DNA of 33,281 nucleotides, taken from NCBI RefSeq assembly GCF_014360585.1, contig NZ_JACIXG010000055.1, positions 1 through 33,281 of the forward strand. Direction: 5' to 3'. The translations under genes were made by a program, and so were the position numbers. Each line of letters starts with the position of its first letter. The first letter of the stretch is position 1. Under the pieces are notes generated by a model. The model worked only from the letters and a program-made list of their open reading frames with translations, was not told the DNA's origin and ran no database searches. Below, in pieces: positions 21,406-30,426 of this stretch. The DNA is from Nocardioides sp. GTDB taxonomy: Bacteria; Actinomycetota; Actinomycetes; Propionibacteriales; Nocardioidaceae.

Positions 21406-23880
21406 CTAGAGCTTCTCAACCGGCGCATACCGCAGCAGCAACCGCTTGACCCCGGTGTCACCGAAGTCGATGCTGGCGACCTGCTTGTCGGCGGCGCCTT
21501 CGACGGTCACCACCGTGCCGAGGCCGAAGGAGTCGTGGGTGACGCGGTCACCCGGGTCCAGGGATGGGATCTCCCGGGCCGGCTTCGACTTCGACGCGGC
21601 GTCGGCACGTACCGCAGCCGAGGAGAAGTTGCGGCGCCCGGCGGCGGTCGGCTGCCCGAGTCGCTGGCCGCCGCCCCAGGTGTCGTCGGCAAAGCTCGGC
21701 CGACCCCAGGAGGACATCTCCTTCTCCGTACGCCGCCAATCGACCAGGTCGACGGGGAGCTCGTCGAGGAAACGGCTGCCGGGATTGTGGGAGGGCGCGC
21801 CCCAGGCCGAGCGGACCACGGCACGCGAGATGAAGAGTCGCTTCTCGGCTCGGGTGATGCCGACGTAGGCCAGTCGGCGCTCCTCCTCGAGCTCGGTCCC
21901 GTCACCGAGGGCCCGGGAGTGCGGGAAGACGCCGTCCTCCATGCCGGTGAGGAAGACCGCGGGGAACTCCAGACCCTTCGCGGTGTGGAGGGTCATCAGG
22001 GTGACCACGCCGTCCTCGTCGTCGGGGATCTGGTCGGTGTCGGCAACAAGAGCGACCCGCTCCAGGAAGTCGGGCAGGCCGGGCACCACGGTGCCGCCGG
22101 CATCTTCCAGCGCAGCGATGTCGGCGGGGTCCGCGCTCGGGGCCGCGACGGGGTCGTCGGAGAACTCACGCGCGACCGCGACGAGCTCGGCGAGGTTCTC
22201 CACGCGGGTCTCGTCCTGCGGGTCGTCGGACTCCTCCAACGAGGCGAGATAGCCCGAACGGTCGAGCACGGTCTCCAAGATGACGTCGGCACGTTCGCCG
22301 GCGTCGACCATCTGCAGAAGCTCTTCGACCATCGCCACGAAGGCCTTGATGTTGGTCAGGCTGCGGGTGGCCATGCCGGGGGCGTCCTCGGCCTTCTGCA
22401 GCGCTTCCCAGAAGGTCAGGCCGTCGCGGTCCGCGAGCGCGTTGACGCAGGCCACGGCGCGGTCACCGATGCCTCGCTTGGGGGTGTTGAGGATCCTTCG
22501 GAGCGAGACCTGGTCGTCGGGGTTGGCCAGCATGCGCAGGTAGGCCAGGGCGTCGCGCACCTCCTTGCGTTCGTAGAAGCGCACCCCACCGACGACCTTG
22601 TAGGGCTGGCCGGTGCGGATGAACACCTCTTCGAAGACGCGCGACTGGGCGTTGGTGCGGTAGAAGACGGCCACGTCGGCGGCCTTGAGCCCGCCGTCGA
22701 CGAGCTTGTCGATCTCGTCGGAGACGAACCGGGCCTCGTCGCGCTCGTCGTCGGCGACGTACCCGACGATCCGCTCACCGTTGCCGGCGTCGCTCCACAG
22801 CGCCTTCTCCTTGCGGCCCTTGTTGTGCTTGATGACCGCGTTGGCGGCGGTGAGGATCGTCTGGGTGGAGCGGTAGTTCTGCTCCAGCAGGATCGTGGAC
22901 GCGTTGGGGAAGTCCTGCTCGAAGTCGAGGATGTTGCGGATGTTGGCGCCGCGGAAGGCGTAGATCGACTGGTCGGCGTCACCGACGACCATCAGCTCGG
23001 CGGGGTCGCTACGAGGGGCCTCGTCGGCGTAGGAGTCGGTCAGCGCGGTGTCGTCCATCCGGTCGGCGCAGAGCTCGTGGACCAGGGCGTACTGGGCGTG
23101 GTTGGTGTCCTGGTATTCGTCGACCAGCACGTGACGGAACCGGCGCCGGTAGACCTCGCGCACCTCCGGGTAGGCACGGAAGAGCTCGACGGTGGACATG
23201 ATCAGGTCGTCGAAGTCGAGGGCGTTCGCCTGCCGCAGCCGCTTCTGATACTCCTTGTACGCCGCCACATAGGTCTGCTCGAGGTGGTTGCGCGCGTCCT
23301 TCTCGGCCGTCTCGACGTCGCGCAGCTCGTTCTTCTGGTCGCTGACCCAGTTGAGCACCTGGCCGGGCTGGTAGTGGCGCGGATCCAGGTCGAGATCGCT
23401 GAGCACCAGCTGCATCAACCGCTTCTGGTCCTGGGCGTCGTAGATCGAGAAGTTGGACTTCAGTCCCACCTTGTCGACCTCCTTGCGGAGGATCCGAACG
23501 CAGGCGCTGTGGAAGGTGGAGACCCACATGATCCGGGCGCGCTTGCCGATCAGGGCCTCGACGCGCTCCTTCATCTCGGCCGCGGCCTTGTTGGTGAAGG
23601 TGATCGCCAGGATGCTGCCGGGGTGCGCGCCGCGCTGGGAGATCAGCCACGCGATCCGCCGGGTCAGCACCCGGGTCTTGCCCGACCCCGCGCCCGCGAC
23701 GACCAGCAGCGGCGCACCCTGGTGCTGCACCGCGGCCTTCTGGGGCTCGTTGAGCCCGTCGAGGAGCTCCTCGGCGCTCGGGCCACGCCGGTCCGTACGC
23801 GGCTCGTCGGCCGGCTGCGCCGAGGCGAAGGCCTCGAGGCCCGGGATGGTGGCAACAGGGGTCTGGTCAGGCGTACTCAT
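21406..23880 (-). CDS. pcrA: ATP-dependent DNA helicase UvrD/PcrA
   Basis: This 824-residue superfamily 1A helicase unwinds DNA 3' to 5' during nucleotide-excision and mismatch-type repair and clears RecA or RNA polymerase. Motifs are in order: LNEPQKAAVQHQGAPLLV (Q motif), VAGAGSGKTRVL (Walker A), LVDEYQDTNHAQY (motif II), GDADQSIYAFRGA (motif III), LEQNYRSTQTIL (motif IV), LMTLHTAKGLEFPAVFLTGM (motif V) and RLAYVGITRAEKRLF (motif VI). The C-terminal RNA-polymerase-binding Tudor-like segment is present (GDRVTHDSFGLGTVVTVEG). Start and length are typical of actinobacterial PcrA. It faces the M23 gene across a hairpin. Confidence 0.97.
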   Translation of the reverse strand: MSTPDQTPVATIPGLEAFASAQPADEPRTDRRGPSAEELLDGLNEPQKAAVQHQGAPLLVVAGAGSGKTRVLTRRIAWLISQRGAHPGSILAITFTNKAAAEMKERVEALIGKRARIMWVSTFHSACVRILRKEVDKVGLKSNFSIYDAQDQKRLMQLVLSDLDLDPRHYQPGQVLNWVSDQKNELRDVETAEKDARNHLEQTYVAAYKEYQKRLRQANALDFDDLIMSTVELFRAYPEVREVYRRRFRHVLVDEYQDTNHAQYALVHELCADRMDDTALTDSYADEAPRSDPAELMVVGDADQSIYAFRGANIRNILDFEQDFPNASTILLEQNYRSTQTILTAANAVIKHNKGRKEKALWSDAGNGERIVGYVADDERDEARFVSDEIDKLVDGGLKAADVAVFYRTNAQSRVFEEVFIRTGQPYKVVGGVRFYERKEVRDALAYLRMLANPDDQVSLRRILNTPKRGIGDRAVACVNALADRDGLTFWEALQKAEDAPGMATRSLTNIKAFVAMVEELLQMVDAGERADVILETVLDRSGYLASLEESDDPQDETRVENLAELVAVAREFSDDPVAAPSADPADIAALEDAGGTVVPGLPDFLERVALVADTDQIPDDEDGVVTLMTLHTAKGLEFPAVFLTGMEDGVFPHSRALGDGTELEEERRLAYVGITRAEKRLFISRAVVRSAWGAPSHNPGSRFLDELPVDLVDWRRTEKEMSSWGRPSFADDTWGGGQRLGQPTAAGRRNFSSAAVRADAASKSKPAREIPSLDPGDRVTHDSFGLGTVVTVEGAADKQVASIDFGDTGVKRLLLRYAPVEKL

Positions 23881-23941
23881 GCTGGCTCCAGCCTAGGGTG
23901 CGCCACCGACAAGTCGCGGGTCGGCGAGCCTGTGGGGAGGG

Positions 23942-24304
23942 TTACGCCGCGACGTGCGCGGAGGACCAGAAGACCGCGACGCAGACGTTGATGATCGTCA
24001 GGCCGAAGATGGTCCAGTAGAGCCCGTCGGCGATCTTGGGCTTGCGCAGCTGGGACATCACCAGGCCGAGGACGACCAGGCCGATCACCAGCTTCACGCC
24101 GACCTTGGCGTGGTCGACCGGACCGTCGCCCATCTCGAGAACGCCGACGAGCAGCAGACCGGCCAGGAAAGCGGTGCCCGAGCCGTCCCGCATGAGGCCG
24201 TTGGCGACCTTGTCCGGCGCCTTGATCTGGACCAGCAGGCCGCCGAAGAGCGCCGCGAAGCCGAGCAGGTGAATGACGAGCAGAATGTGCCGCACGATCT
24301 CCAT
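23942..24304 (-). CDS. Small four-helix membrane protein of unknown function
   Basis: The 120-residue protein has four hydrophobic segments: HILLVIHLLGFAALFGGLLV, AFLAGLLLVGVLEMG, GVKLVIGLVVLGLVMSQL and WTIFGLTIINVCVAVFW. The central loops are short (KAPDKVANGLMRD; GDGPVDHAK). I do not recognise a characterised family; similar proteins occur beside pcrA in related actinobacteria. His residues in helix 1 and the DH in the second loop hint at haem or metal binding like that in small DUF2269-type proteins, but this is weak. It lies 61 bases upstream of pcrA on the same strand. Confidence 0.75.
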   Translation of the reverse strand: MEIVRHILLVIHLLGFAALFGGLLVQIKAPDKVANGLMRDGSGTAFLAGLLLVGVLEMGDGPVDHAKVGVKLVIGLVVLGLVMSQLRKPKIADGLYWTIFGLTIINVCVAVFWSSAHVAA

Positions 24305-24475
24305 GCGCTCAGCCTAGATCCCCGGTCTGAGCAGCCTTCAAGCGGTACCGCCCCGGGCACCTATTCGAACGGTGTCGCGATTTTGGTCACATCCGCCTTG
24401 GGGAATTCGGCGACATCTGCCTACTCTCACCGTGACCGCCACTGTCGCTCTCGGCTCCGTATGGAGGATTCTGAC

Positions 24476-26746
24476 GTGTCATCACCCAACCCACCCTTGC
24501 CCACCGGCAGGTCCCGACCGCTCGATCAGCTTCGCCGCACCATTCGCTTCGACGTACCTGCCTCTCTGGTCGTCTTCCTCGTCGCCGTGCCACTTTCGCT
24601 CGGCATCGCCGTCGCCTCCGGTGCACCTGTCGCCGCGGGCCTGATCGCAGCCGTCGTGGGCGGCATCGTCGTCGGCCTCCTCGGCGGCTCCCCGCTGCAG
24701 GTCAGCGGCCCGGCCGCCGGCCTCACCGTCGTCGTCGCCGAGACGGTCGCCGAGTTCGGGTGGGAGGCGACCTGCGCGATCACCCTGATGGCCGGTCTCC
24801 TCCAGGTCGTGCTCGGGGCCACCCGGCTCGGGCGCTACGCCTTGGCGATCTCCCCGACCGTCGTCTGCGCGATGCTCGCCGCCATCGGGATCTCGATCGT
24901 CCTCGGTCAGCTCAACGTCGCCCTCGGCGGCCGCTCGCAGTCCAGCGCGATCGAGAACGTCAAGCACATCTTCGCCAACGCGCAGGAGCCCAACATCCAC
25001 GCCGTCCTGGCGGGGCTCGGGGTGATCGGCATCCTGCTCGTCTGGCCGCGGCTGCCGCAGCGGATCCGGGCGGTGCCGGGCCAGCTCGTGGCCATCGTCG
25101 CACTCACCCTGCTCGCGGCCGCCTGGCTCCCGGGGGCCGAGCGGGTCGAGCTCGGTGGCGACCTGCTCGACGAGATCGGCTCGGTCGCGCTACCGGAGGG
25201 CACTCCGCTCGCCGTGGCCGGAGCGGTCCTGACCCTCGCCCTGATCGCGAGCGTCGAGAGCCTGCTCTCGGCGGTCGCGGTGGACAAGCTGCACGGCGGC
25301 CCGCGCAGCAACCTGGACCGCGAGCTCGTCGGCCAGGGGATCGCCAACACCGCCTCCGGGGCGCTCGGCGGCCTCCCCATCACCGGCGTCATCGTGCGCA
25401 GCTCGACCAACGTCGCGGCCGGGGCACGCACCCGCGCGTCCGCGATCCTGCACGGCGTCTGGGTGCTCCTCTTCGCCCTCGTCCTGGTCGGGCTCGTGGA
25501 GCAGATCCCGCTCGCTGCCCTGGCCGGTCTGCTGATCATGATGGGGACCGGCCTGGTCAGGCCTGCCGACATCACCCAGGCGCATGCCCGCGGCGAGCTG
25601 TGGATCTACGCCCTGACCATCATCGGCGTGCTTGCTCTCAACCTCATCGAGGGCGTCCTGATCGGCCTGGTCGCGGCTCTCGTCCTGGTGCTGTGGCGGC
25701 TGGTCCACGTGCGGATCGACGTACGCTCCCCCGGCCAGGCCCCCGACGGCCGCGAGAAGTGGCTGGTCGAGGTGCACGGCAGCCTCTCGTTCCTGGCGAC
25801 GCCGAAGCTGGTGAGCCGGCTCGACGAGATCCCGGAGGGCCAGGTCGTCGAGCTCGACCTTCTCGTCGACTACTTCGACCCCGCCGGACGCGACCAGCTC
25901 GACCACTGGCGCACCCGCTACGAGGCCGCCGGCGGCACCGTGCTCGTGGAGCACTCCGGTCCGCACGGCGCCACGGAGCCGCGTCAGGAACGCGCGCTGA
26001 AGGCGCCTCCGATCAGCCCGCGGGCGCTGCTTCCGTGGAGCGCGTGGCAGGACGTACGCCCCGATCGCATCGACCCGCACCACCCGCTGGCCCTCGGCCT
26101 CCGCGAGTACCACCGCCGCCACGCGGAGCCGCTGCGCCCGGTCTACGAGGGTCTCGCCGAGGGCCAGGAGCCGCACGCGGTCTTCCTGACCTGTGTCGAC
26201 TCCCGGGTCGTGCCCAACCTGATCACCGCCAGCGGCCCCGGCGACCTGCTCACGGTCCGCACCATGGGCAACCTCGTGCCCGAGCCCGGCAGCCCGGACA
26301 GCTCGGTCGCGGCGCCGATGCTGTTCGGCGTGGACGACCTCGGCATCGACACCGTCGTCGTCTGCGGTCACTCGCGCTGCGGTGCGATCACCTCTGCGGT
26401 GGAGAACACCCGGGCCGGGGAGGTGCCGGCGGGACCGGTCGGCGACTGGCTGCGCCACGCCGCGCCGGCGCTCCAGGAGTGGCAGGCCGGTCACCCGGTC
26501 GGCCTCGCCGCGGCAGCGGCCGGGCGGAGCGAGGTCGACCAGGTGTCCCAGGTCAACGTCGCGGTGATGATCGACCGGCTCGGACAGCTCCTCGCCGGCC
26601 GGGACGTACGCCTCGTGGGTCTCTTCCTGGACATCTCCGACGGCACGCTGCAGATCCTGCGCGCCGACGGGTTCGCGACGTTGACCGACGCCGAGACGGA
26701 CGAGCTCGCCCACCTGATGGAGGCACGCCCGCCCGAGCCCGCCTAG
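24476..26746 (+). CDS. SulP-family anion transporter fused to a beta-carbonic anhydrase
   Basis: The 756-residue protein joins three parts. Residues about 20-420 form a SulP transporter with DVPASLVVFLVAVPLSLGIA, LQVSGPAAGLTVVVAETV and LASVESLLSAVAVDKL-like helices. A short STAS-like domain follows (about 430-500, VEVHGSLSFLATPKL). A beta-carbonic anhydrase ends it (about 540-750), with zinc ligands in FLTCVDSRVVPNL (Cys, with the Asp-Arg dyad) and VVCGHSRCGAITS (His, Cys). The layout matches proteins such as mycobacterial Rv3273. It probably imports bicarbonate and interconverts it with CO2 in the cytoplasm. I chose the GTG at 24476 because GGAGG lies 8 bases upstream. It converges on the response regulator with only 5 bases between. 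Confidence 0.93.
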   Translation: MSSPNPPLPTGRSRPLDQLRRTIRFDVPASLVVFLVAVPLSLGIAVASGAPVAAGLIAAVVGGIVVGLLGGSPLQVSGPAAGLTVVVAETVAEFGWEATCAITLMAGLLQVVLGATRLGRYALAISPTVVCAMLAAIGISIVLGQLNVALGGRSQSSAIENVKHIFANAQEPNIHAVLAGLGVIGILLVWPRLPQRIRAVPGQLVAIVALTLLAAAWLPGAERVELGGDLLDEIGSVALPEGTPLAVAGAVLTLALIASVESLLSAVAVDKLHGGPRSNLDRELVGQGIANTASGALGGLPITGVIVRSSTNVAAGARTRASAILHGVWVLLFALVLVGLVEQIPLAALAGLLIMMGTGLVRPADITQAHARGELWIYALTIIGVLALNLIEGVLIGLVAALVLVLWRLVHVRIDVRSPGQAPDGREKWLVEVHGSLSFLATPKLVSRLDEIPEGQVVELDLLVDYFDPAGRDQLDHWRTRYEAAGGTVLVEHSGPHGATEPRQERALKAPPISPRALLPWSAWQDVRPDRIDPHHPLALGLREYHRRHAEPLRPVYEGLAEGQEPHAVFLTCVDSRVVPNLITASGPGDLLTVRTMGNLVPEPGSPDSSVAAPMLFGVDDLGIDTVVVCGHSRCGAITSAVENTRAGEVPAGPVGDWLRHAAPALQEWQAGHPVGLAAAAAGRSEVDQVSQVNVAVMIDRLGQLLAGRDVRLVGLFLDISDGTLQILRADGFATLTDAETDELAHLMEARPPEPA

Positions 26747-26751
26747 GACAG

Positions 26752-27402
26752 CTAGAGCAGGCGGCGGTCGTTGGCCCAGCGGGTGAGCTCGTGACGGCTC
26801 GACAGCTGCAGCTTGCGCAGCACGTTGGACATGTGGGTCTCGACCGTCTTGATCGAGATGAACAGCTCGGCGGCGACCTCCTTGTAGGAGTAGCCGCGAG
26901 CGATGAGGCGCATCACCTCGCGCTCTCGTTCGGTCAGGCGGTCGAGGTCCTCGTCGATGTCGGCGATCGCGATGGTCCCGGCGAAGGCGTCGAGGACGAA
27001 GCCCGCCAGGCGCGGCGAGAAGACGGCGTCTCCCCCGGAGACCCGCTGGATCGCGGCGACCAGCTCGGAGCCGGTGATGGTCTTGGTGACATAGCCGCGC
27101 GCGCCGCCACGGATGGTGCCGATGACGTCCTCGGCGGCGTCGGAGACCGACAGCGCGAGGTAGCGCGGCGAGCCGTCGACGGCTGGGGCCTTGCGCATCA
27201 CCTCGACACCTCCCCCGCCGGGGAGATGGACGTCGAGGAGCACCACGTCGGGCTTGCCCTCGGCGATCGCCTTGACCGCGGTGGTGACGTCCTCGGCCTC
27301 TCCGACGATCCGGATCACCGGCGAGCGGCTCAGCTCGGCGCGTACGCCGGTGCGGAACATCGCGTGGTCGTCGACGATGACGACCTTGACCTCACTCATC
27401 AT
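26752..27402 (-). CDS. NarL/LiaR-type response regulator
   Basis: The 216-residue regulator has a receiver domain (about 5-120) with VIVDDHAMFRTGV, the phosphorylated Asp57 in VLLDVHLPGGGG, LALSVSD (Ser in place of the usual Thr) and TKTITG with the conserved Lys. A LuxR-type helix-turn-helix follows (about 150-212), TEREREVMRLIARGYSYKEV and ISIKTVETHMSNVLRKL. I chose the ATG at 27402; the adjacent ATG at 27399 is possible and an upstream one at 27417 is less well placed relative to GGAGAGAAGG. Its start overlaps the end of the kinase gene by 11 bases, so the two are translationally coupled. It most likely binds the divergent pspC promoter region. Confidence 0.95.
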   Translation of the reverse strand: MMSEVKVVIVDDHAMFRTGVRAELSRSPVIRIVGEAEDVTTAVKAIAEGKPDVVLLDVHLPGGGGVEVMRKAPAVDGSPRYLALSVSDAAEDVIGTIRGGARGYVTKTITGSELVAAIQRVSGGDAVFSPRLAGFVLDAFAGTIAIADIDEDLDRLTEREREVMRLIARGYSYKEVAAELFISIKTVETHMSNVLRKLQLSSRHELTRWANDRRLL

Positions 27403-28714
27403 TGGCCTTCTCTCCAAAGTAGGTTCCGGCGGTCTCAGCCGTGCGCGGCTGCTTCAGCCGCACCTCGGTGCCCTCGCCCGGAGACGATCTCACCACAGCG
27501 CTGCCCCCGTGGCGCGACATCCGGTCGATGATGCTGTTGCGGACGCCGTGTCGGTCGGCGGAGACCTCGTCCACGACGAAGCCTGCACCACGGTCGCGGA
27601 CGAAGACCTCGAAGGCCTCCTCGGTCGCCTCGGCATAGACGTCGACGCGTCCGGTGCCCGCGTGCTTGGCCGCGTTGGTGACCGCCTCGCGGCTGGCGGC
27701 GACGATCACACGGACCGAGTCGTCGTAGGGACCGTCGCCGACGACGACCACGTCGACGGTGACTCCGTGGGAGTCCTCGACCTCGGCGGCCGCGGCCTTG
27801 AGGGCGGCCGCGAAGGTCTCGTCGGGGGCGACGGGGTCGGAGAAGAGCCACTCGCGCAGGTCGCGCTCCTGGGCGCGGGCTAGCTTCTGCACCATCGCCG
27901 GGTCGTCCGAGTTGCGCTGGATCAGGGCCAGGGTCTGGAGCACCGAGTCGTGCAGGTGGGCCGCCATGTCGGCGCGCTCCTGCGTCCGGATCCGCTCCTC
28001 GCGCTCGCTGCCCAGGTCGCTGGCCAGCTGGTGCATCCACGGCCCGGCCACGAGGAACCCGGCACCGAGCACCAGCACACCGGCGATGATCACGCCCGAG
28101 GCGTTGCCGAAGTCGAGCTGGCCACCGGCCAGGACGACGGCGACGAGCAGCAGGCCGAGACCGGCACCGACCCGGAGGTACGCCTGCCAGCCGCCCTTGC
28201 CGAAGATCATCCGCACCAGGTCGAGCCGTCCGGTGCTGTTGATCCAACGCTCGCGCTGGGCCTCGTCGGCCTGACGCCACAACAGCGCCACGCCGGCGAC
28301 GCCGAGCATCAGCGGCCAGACCAGGGCGCCGGGGCCGAGCAGCGTGTCGAAGAGGACGATCCCGCCGACGCCGAGCGCCAGCAGGGCGATCGCCGGGCCC
28401 ATGTCGACGCCGCCACGCCGGGTGCCGGGACGGCGGCCACCGCGGGTCGCGCTCTCGGCGCCCGGGGTGGACTTCTCCAGGTGCGGTGCGGCGGGGATGA
28501 AGATCCACAGCGCTGCGTACAGCAGGACGCCGATGCCGTTGAAGACCGCGGTGACGACGAAGAACGCGCGTACGGCCAGCACCGGCAGGCGGAGGTGCTC
28601 GGCGAGGCCGGCTGCGACGCCACCGATCACGGAGGCGTCGGTGTCGCGGTAGGCGCGGCGTACCGGTGGCCGTGCTTCGGTCGGCACGGGAGCCGGAGGT
28701 GCAGGTGTCGTCAT
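27392..28714 (-). CDS. PspC-domain sensor histidine kinase (LiaS/NarX-like)
   Basis: The 440-residue kinase starts with a PspC domain (about 20-80: RRAYRDTDASVIGGVAAGLA, then a helix FFVVTAVFNGIGVLLYAALW). Further membrane segments follow (about 105-215). The HisKA_3 region has its phospho-acceptor His at about 252 (AAHLHDSVLQTLALIQR), and the HATPase domain has the N box REAVTNAAKHA and G boxes DRGAGFVVDEV and SSPGEGTEVRL. An N-terminal PspC fused to a kinase is a known actinobacterial envelope-stress architecture. I chose the ATG at 28714 because GGAG lies 5 bases upstream. It is divergent from the PspC-toastrack gene. Confidence 0.95.
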   Translation of the reverse strand: MTTPAPPAPVPTEARPPVRRAYRDTDASVIGGVAAGLAEHLRLPVLAVRAFFVVTAVFNGIGVLLYAALWIFIPAAPHLEKSTPGAESATRGGRRPGTRRGGVDMGPAIALLALGVGGIVLFDTLLGPGALVWPLMLGVAGVALLWRQADEAQRERWINSTGRLDLVRMIFGKGGWQAYLRVGAGLGLLLVAVVLAGGQLDFGNASGVIIAGVLVLGAGFLVAGPWMHQLASDLGSEREERIRTQERADMAAHLHDSVLQTLALIQRNSDDPAMVQKLARAQERDLREWLFSDPVAPDETFAAALKAAAAEVEDSHGVTVDVVVVGDGPYDDSVRVIVAASREAVTNAAKHAGTGRVDVYAEATEEAFEVFVRDRGAGFVVDEVSADRHGVRNSIIDRMSRHGGSAVVRSSPGEGTEVRLKQPRTAETAGTYFGEKANDE

Positions 28715-28762
28715 GGTGACTCCATCGTCACACCTCGTACGGGCAGGCACCATGAGGATTCC

Positions 28763-28802
28763 CCCTGATCCTTGCCGAGTCGGATCTCAGGGCCGTCCCT
28801 GA
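28763..28802. promoter_or_regulatory. TCAGGG/CCCTGA operator candidate in the PspC divergon
   Basis: TCAGGG (28787-28792) and CCCTGA (28797-28802) form a perfect 6-bp inverted repeat with a 4-base spacer; a third copy, CCCTGA, lies at 28763-28768. All are in the 123-base gap between the divergent kinase and pspC genes, where a self-regulating LiaR-like protein would bind. The match to any known operator has not been tested. Confidence 0.5.
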
Positions 28803-28837
28803 TGGGCTACAGGCAGCGGATGAGTCAGAGTTGAGGT

Positions 28838-30172
28838 GTGACGATCCCGCCCGAGGCGCCCGAGCCTCCCACGACCGAGTCGGCTCCTGCTGGCTCCGAT
28901 CCCAGTCCCCGCCCGTCGCGCGACCAGCTGCGCAACCTGGGCGCTCTGCGGCGTACCACCAGCACGGCCCCCGAGGGACGGCACATCGCCGGTGTCGCGG
29001 GTGGGATCGCACGCCATCTCGACGTCGACCCGCTGCTGGTGCGGGTCCTGCTGGTGGTGTCGGTGTTCTTCGGCGGCGCCGGGGCGATCGTGTACGTCGC
29101 CGCCTGGCTGTTCGCACCCGAGGACGGCCACGAGGACGGCTTCGTGCCGGTCGGGCCGCCGACGCGGAACCTGCTGCTCTGGGTCGCGACCGGCGTCGCG
29201 ACGCTCTCCCTGCTCGGCGACGCCCTCGGCGACACGAACATCCCGTGGTTCTGGCTGCTGGTGCTCGGCATTGCGGCGGTGTGGTGGCTCAACCGGGACA
29301 AGAAGAAGACCGCTGCGCCGTCGAACGCCCCGGGCTACCAGAACGACCCGGGTGACCCCGGCGACCCCGGCAACCCGGGCAACCCGGGCAACCCGCACAC
29401 GGCCGTCTTCCCGGTTCAGCCGAGCCCGATGCCCGCCCCGTGGACCTCGGTGCCGCCTCAGATGCAGCTGCCCCGTCGGCCCAAGCCGCCGCTGCTGTTC
29501 GGTCCGGCGATCGCGACGGCAGCGCTGGTGGCCGGCCTCCTCGGCCTGGCCGACGTCGCCAACTGGTTTCCCGTCTCCAGCAGCGCCTACCCGGCCGCTG
29601 TGACGGCGGTCTTCGGCGCCTTCCTCGTCCTCGGTGCCTTCTGGGGTCGCGCCGGTGGTCTGATCGCGCTGGCCCTGGTGTCTCTCCTCGTGCTGGCCGG
29701 AACCACGGCCGTCTCGATGGTCGGCCACACCGGCCTGCAGTTCACGACACCCGTCGACGCGCAGCCGCAGACCGTGGCCGAGCTCGAGGAGACGTACTCC
29801 TTCAGTGTGGGTGCAGCGCGGATCGACCTCGGTGAGCTCGACGCGGACACCCTCGACGGCGAGCGCGTCGAGATCCGCGGCGAGGTCGGCGAGATCACCG
29901 TGATCGTCCCCGACGACGCCTCCATCGCGGTCGACGCCCGGATCACCGGCCCCGGCGAGGCGGAGGTCTTCGAGACGACCGCCGGTGACATCGACGGCGC
30001 TCACCTCGAGCGCACCCTCGAGGCCAACGCCAACACCAGCTCTGAGGGCGAGGACCCCGAGGCCGACCTCCACATCACCGCAATGACCGACGTCGGCGCC
30101 ATCAAGATCTTCCGGGAGAGCGACCCCCGGGCCGAGGACGTACGCGACGCGATCGAACGGAGCATCCGATGA
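28838..30172 (+). CDS. PspC-domain protein with C-terminal toastrack (LiaF-like) domain
   Basis: The 444-residue protein has a PspC domain (about 38-100: RTTSTAPEGRHIAGVAGGIA and VRVLLVVSVFFGGAGAIVYV), several more membrane helices (about 110-145 and 215-305), and a C-terminal beta-rich region (about 320-440: EETYSFSVGAARIDLGEL, GEVGEITVIVPDDASIAVDA) like the LiaF/toastrack domain. A tandem DPG/NPG linker separates the two membrane blocks. Such proteins act as membrane sensors or inhibitors in cell-envelope stress pathways with LiaRS-type two-component systems, which here are encoded divergently. The start is a GTG; GAGG close upstream is weak. It overlaps the next gene by an ATGA. Confidence 0.92.
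   Translation: MTIPPEAPEPPTTESAPAGSDPSPRPSRDQLRNLGALRRTTSTAPEGRHIAGVAGGIARHLDVDPLLVRVLLVVSVFFGGAGAIVYVAAWLFAPEDGHEDGFVPVGPPTRNLLLWVATGVATLSLLGDALGDTNIPWFWLLVLGIAAVWWLNRDKKKTAAPSNAPGYQNDPGDPGDPGNPGNPGNPHTAVFPVQPSPMPAPWTSVPPQMQLPRRPKPPLLFGPAIATAALVAGLLGLADVANWFPVSSSAYPAAVTAVFGAFLVLGAFWGRAGGLIALALVSLLVLAGTTAVSMVGHTGLQFTTPVDAQPQTVAELEETYSFSVGAARIDLGELDADTLDGERVEIRGEVGEITVIVPDDASIAVDARITGPGEAEVFETTAGDIDGAHLERTLEANANTSSEGEDPEADLHITAMTDVGAIKIFRESDPRAEDVRDAIERSIR
29345..29398 (+). repeat. Six 9-bp tandem repeats encoding a DPG/NPG linker
   Basis: The unit (G/A)ACCCCGGC or close variants occurs six times without gaps and encodes DPG three times, then NPG twice and NPH. It links the PspC part to the later membrane helices and is prone to length change. 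Confidence 0.85.
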
Positions 30173-30426
30173 GCTACGACTATGCCGCCCCGGTCTTCCC
30201 TGAGAACGACCCGGTGTCGGAGAAGCGCTCCGGCCGCCACCCGGTCAACATCGGTCACCTCGTGATGGGTCTGGTGTTCCTGACCTTCGTCGGCGTCTGG
30301 GCCGTGATCGAGACCGGCGCCTTCGTCGTGAACACCGCGGAGGACCTGCGCTGGCTGCTGCCGCTGCCGTGGATCATCGGCGGCGGGGCGGGACTGGTCG
30401 CGACCCTGCTGCGCTCACGCAGATGA
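30169..30426 (+). CDS. Small membrane protein of the PspC locus
   Basis: The 85-residue protein has two hydrophobic segments: NIGHLVMGLVFLTFVGVWAV and LLPLPWIIGGGAGLVATLL, joined by a short loop, with a basic C-terminus (RSRR). Its ATG overlaps the stop of the PspC-toastrack gene (ATGA), so the two are translationally coupled and likely work together. I do not recognise a characterised family, but small membrane proteins of this form commonly follow PspC genes in actinobacteria. Its last 12 bases overlap the convergent TetR gene. Confidence 0.82.
   Translation: MSYDYAAPVFPENDPVSEKRSGRHPVNIGHLVMGLVFLTFVGVWAVIETGAFVVNTAEDLRWLLPLPWIIGGGAGLVATLLRSRR

Noticed and set aside
21535..23991. Very long open frame opposite pcrA on the plus strand
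   Set aside because: It is the antisense shadow of a strongly supported helicase gene; its protein is repetitive in Val, Gly, Asp and Arg and has no recognisable domain. High GC at third positions keeps antisense frames open.
24760..27531. Long plus-strand frame overlapping the SulP-anhydrase gene
   Set aside because: It runs in another frame of the real gene and encodes low-complexity Arg/Pro/Gly sequence; the SulP and anhydrase motifs lie in the other frame.
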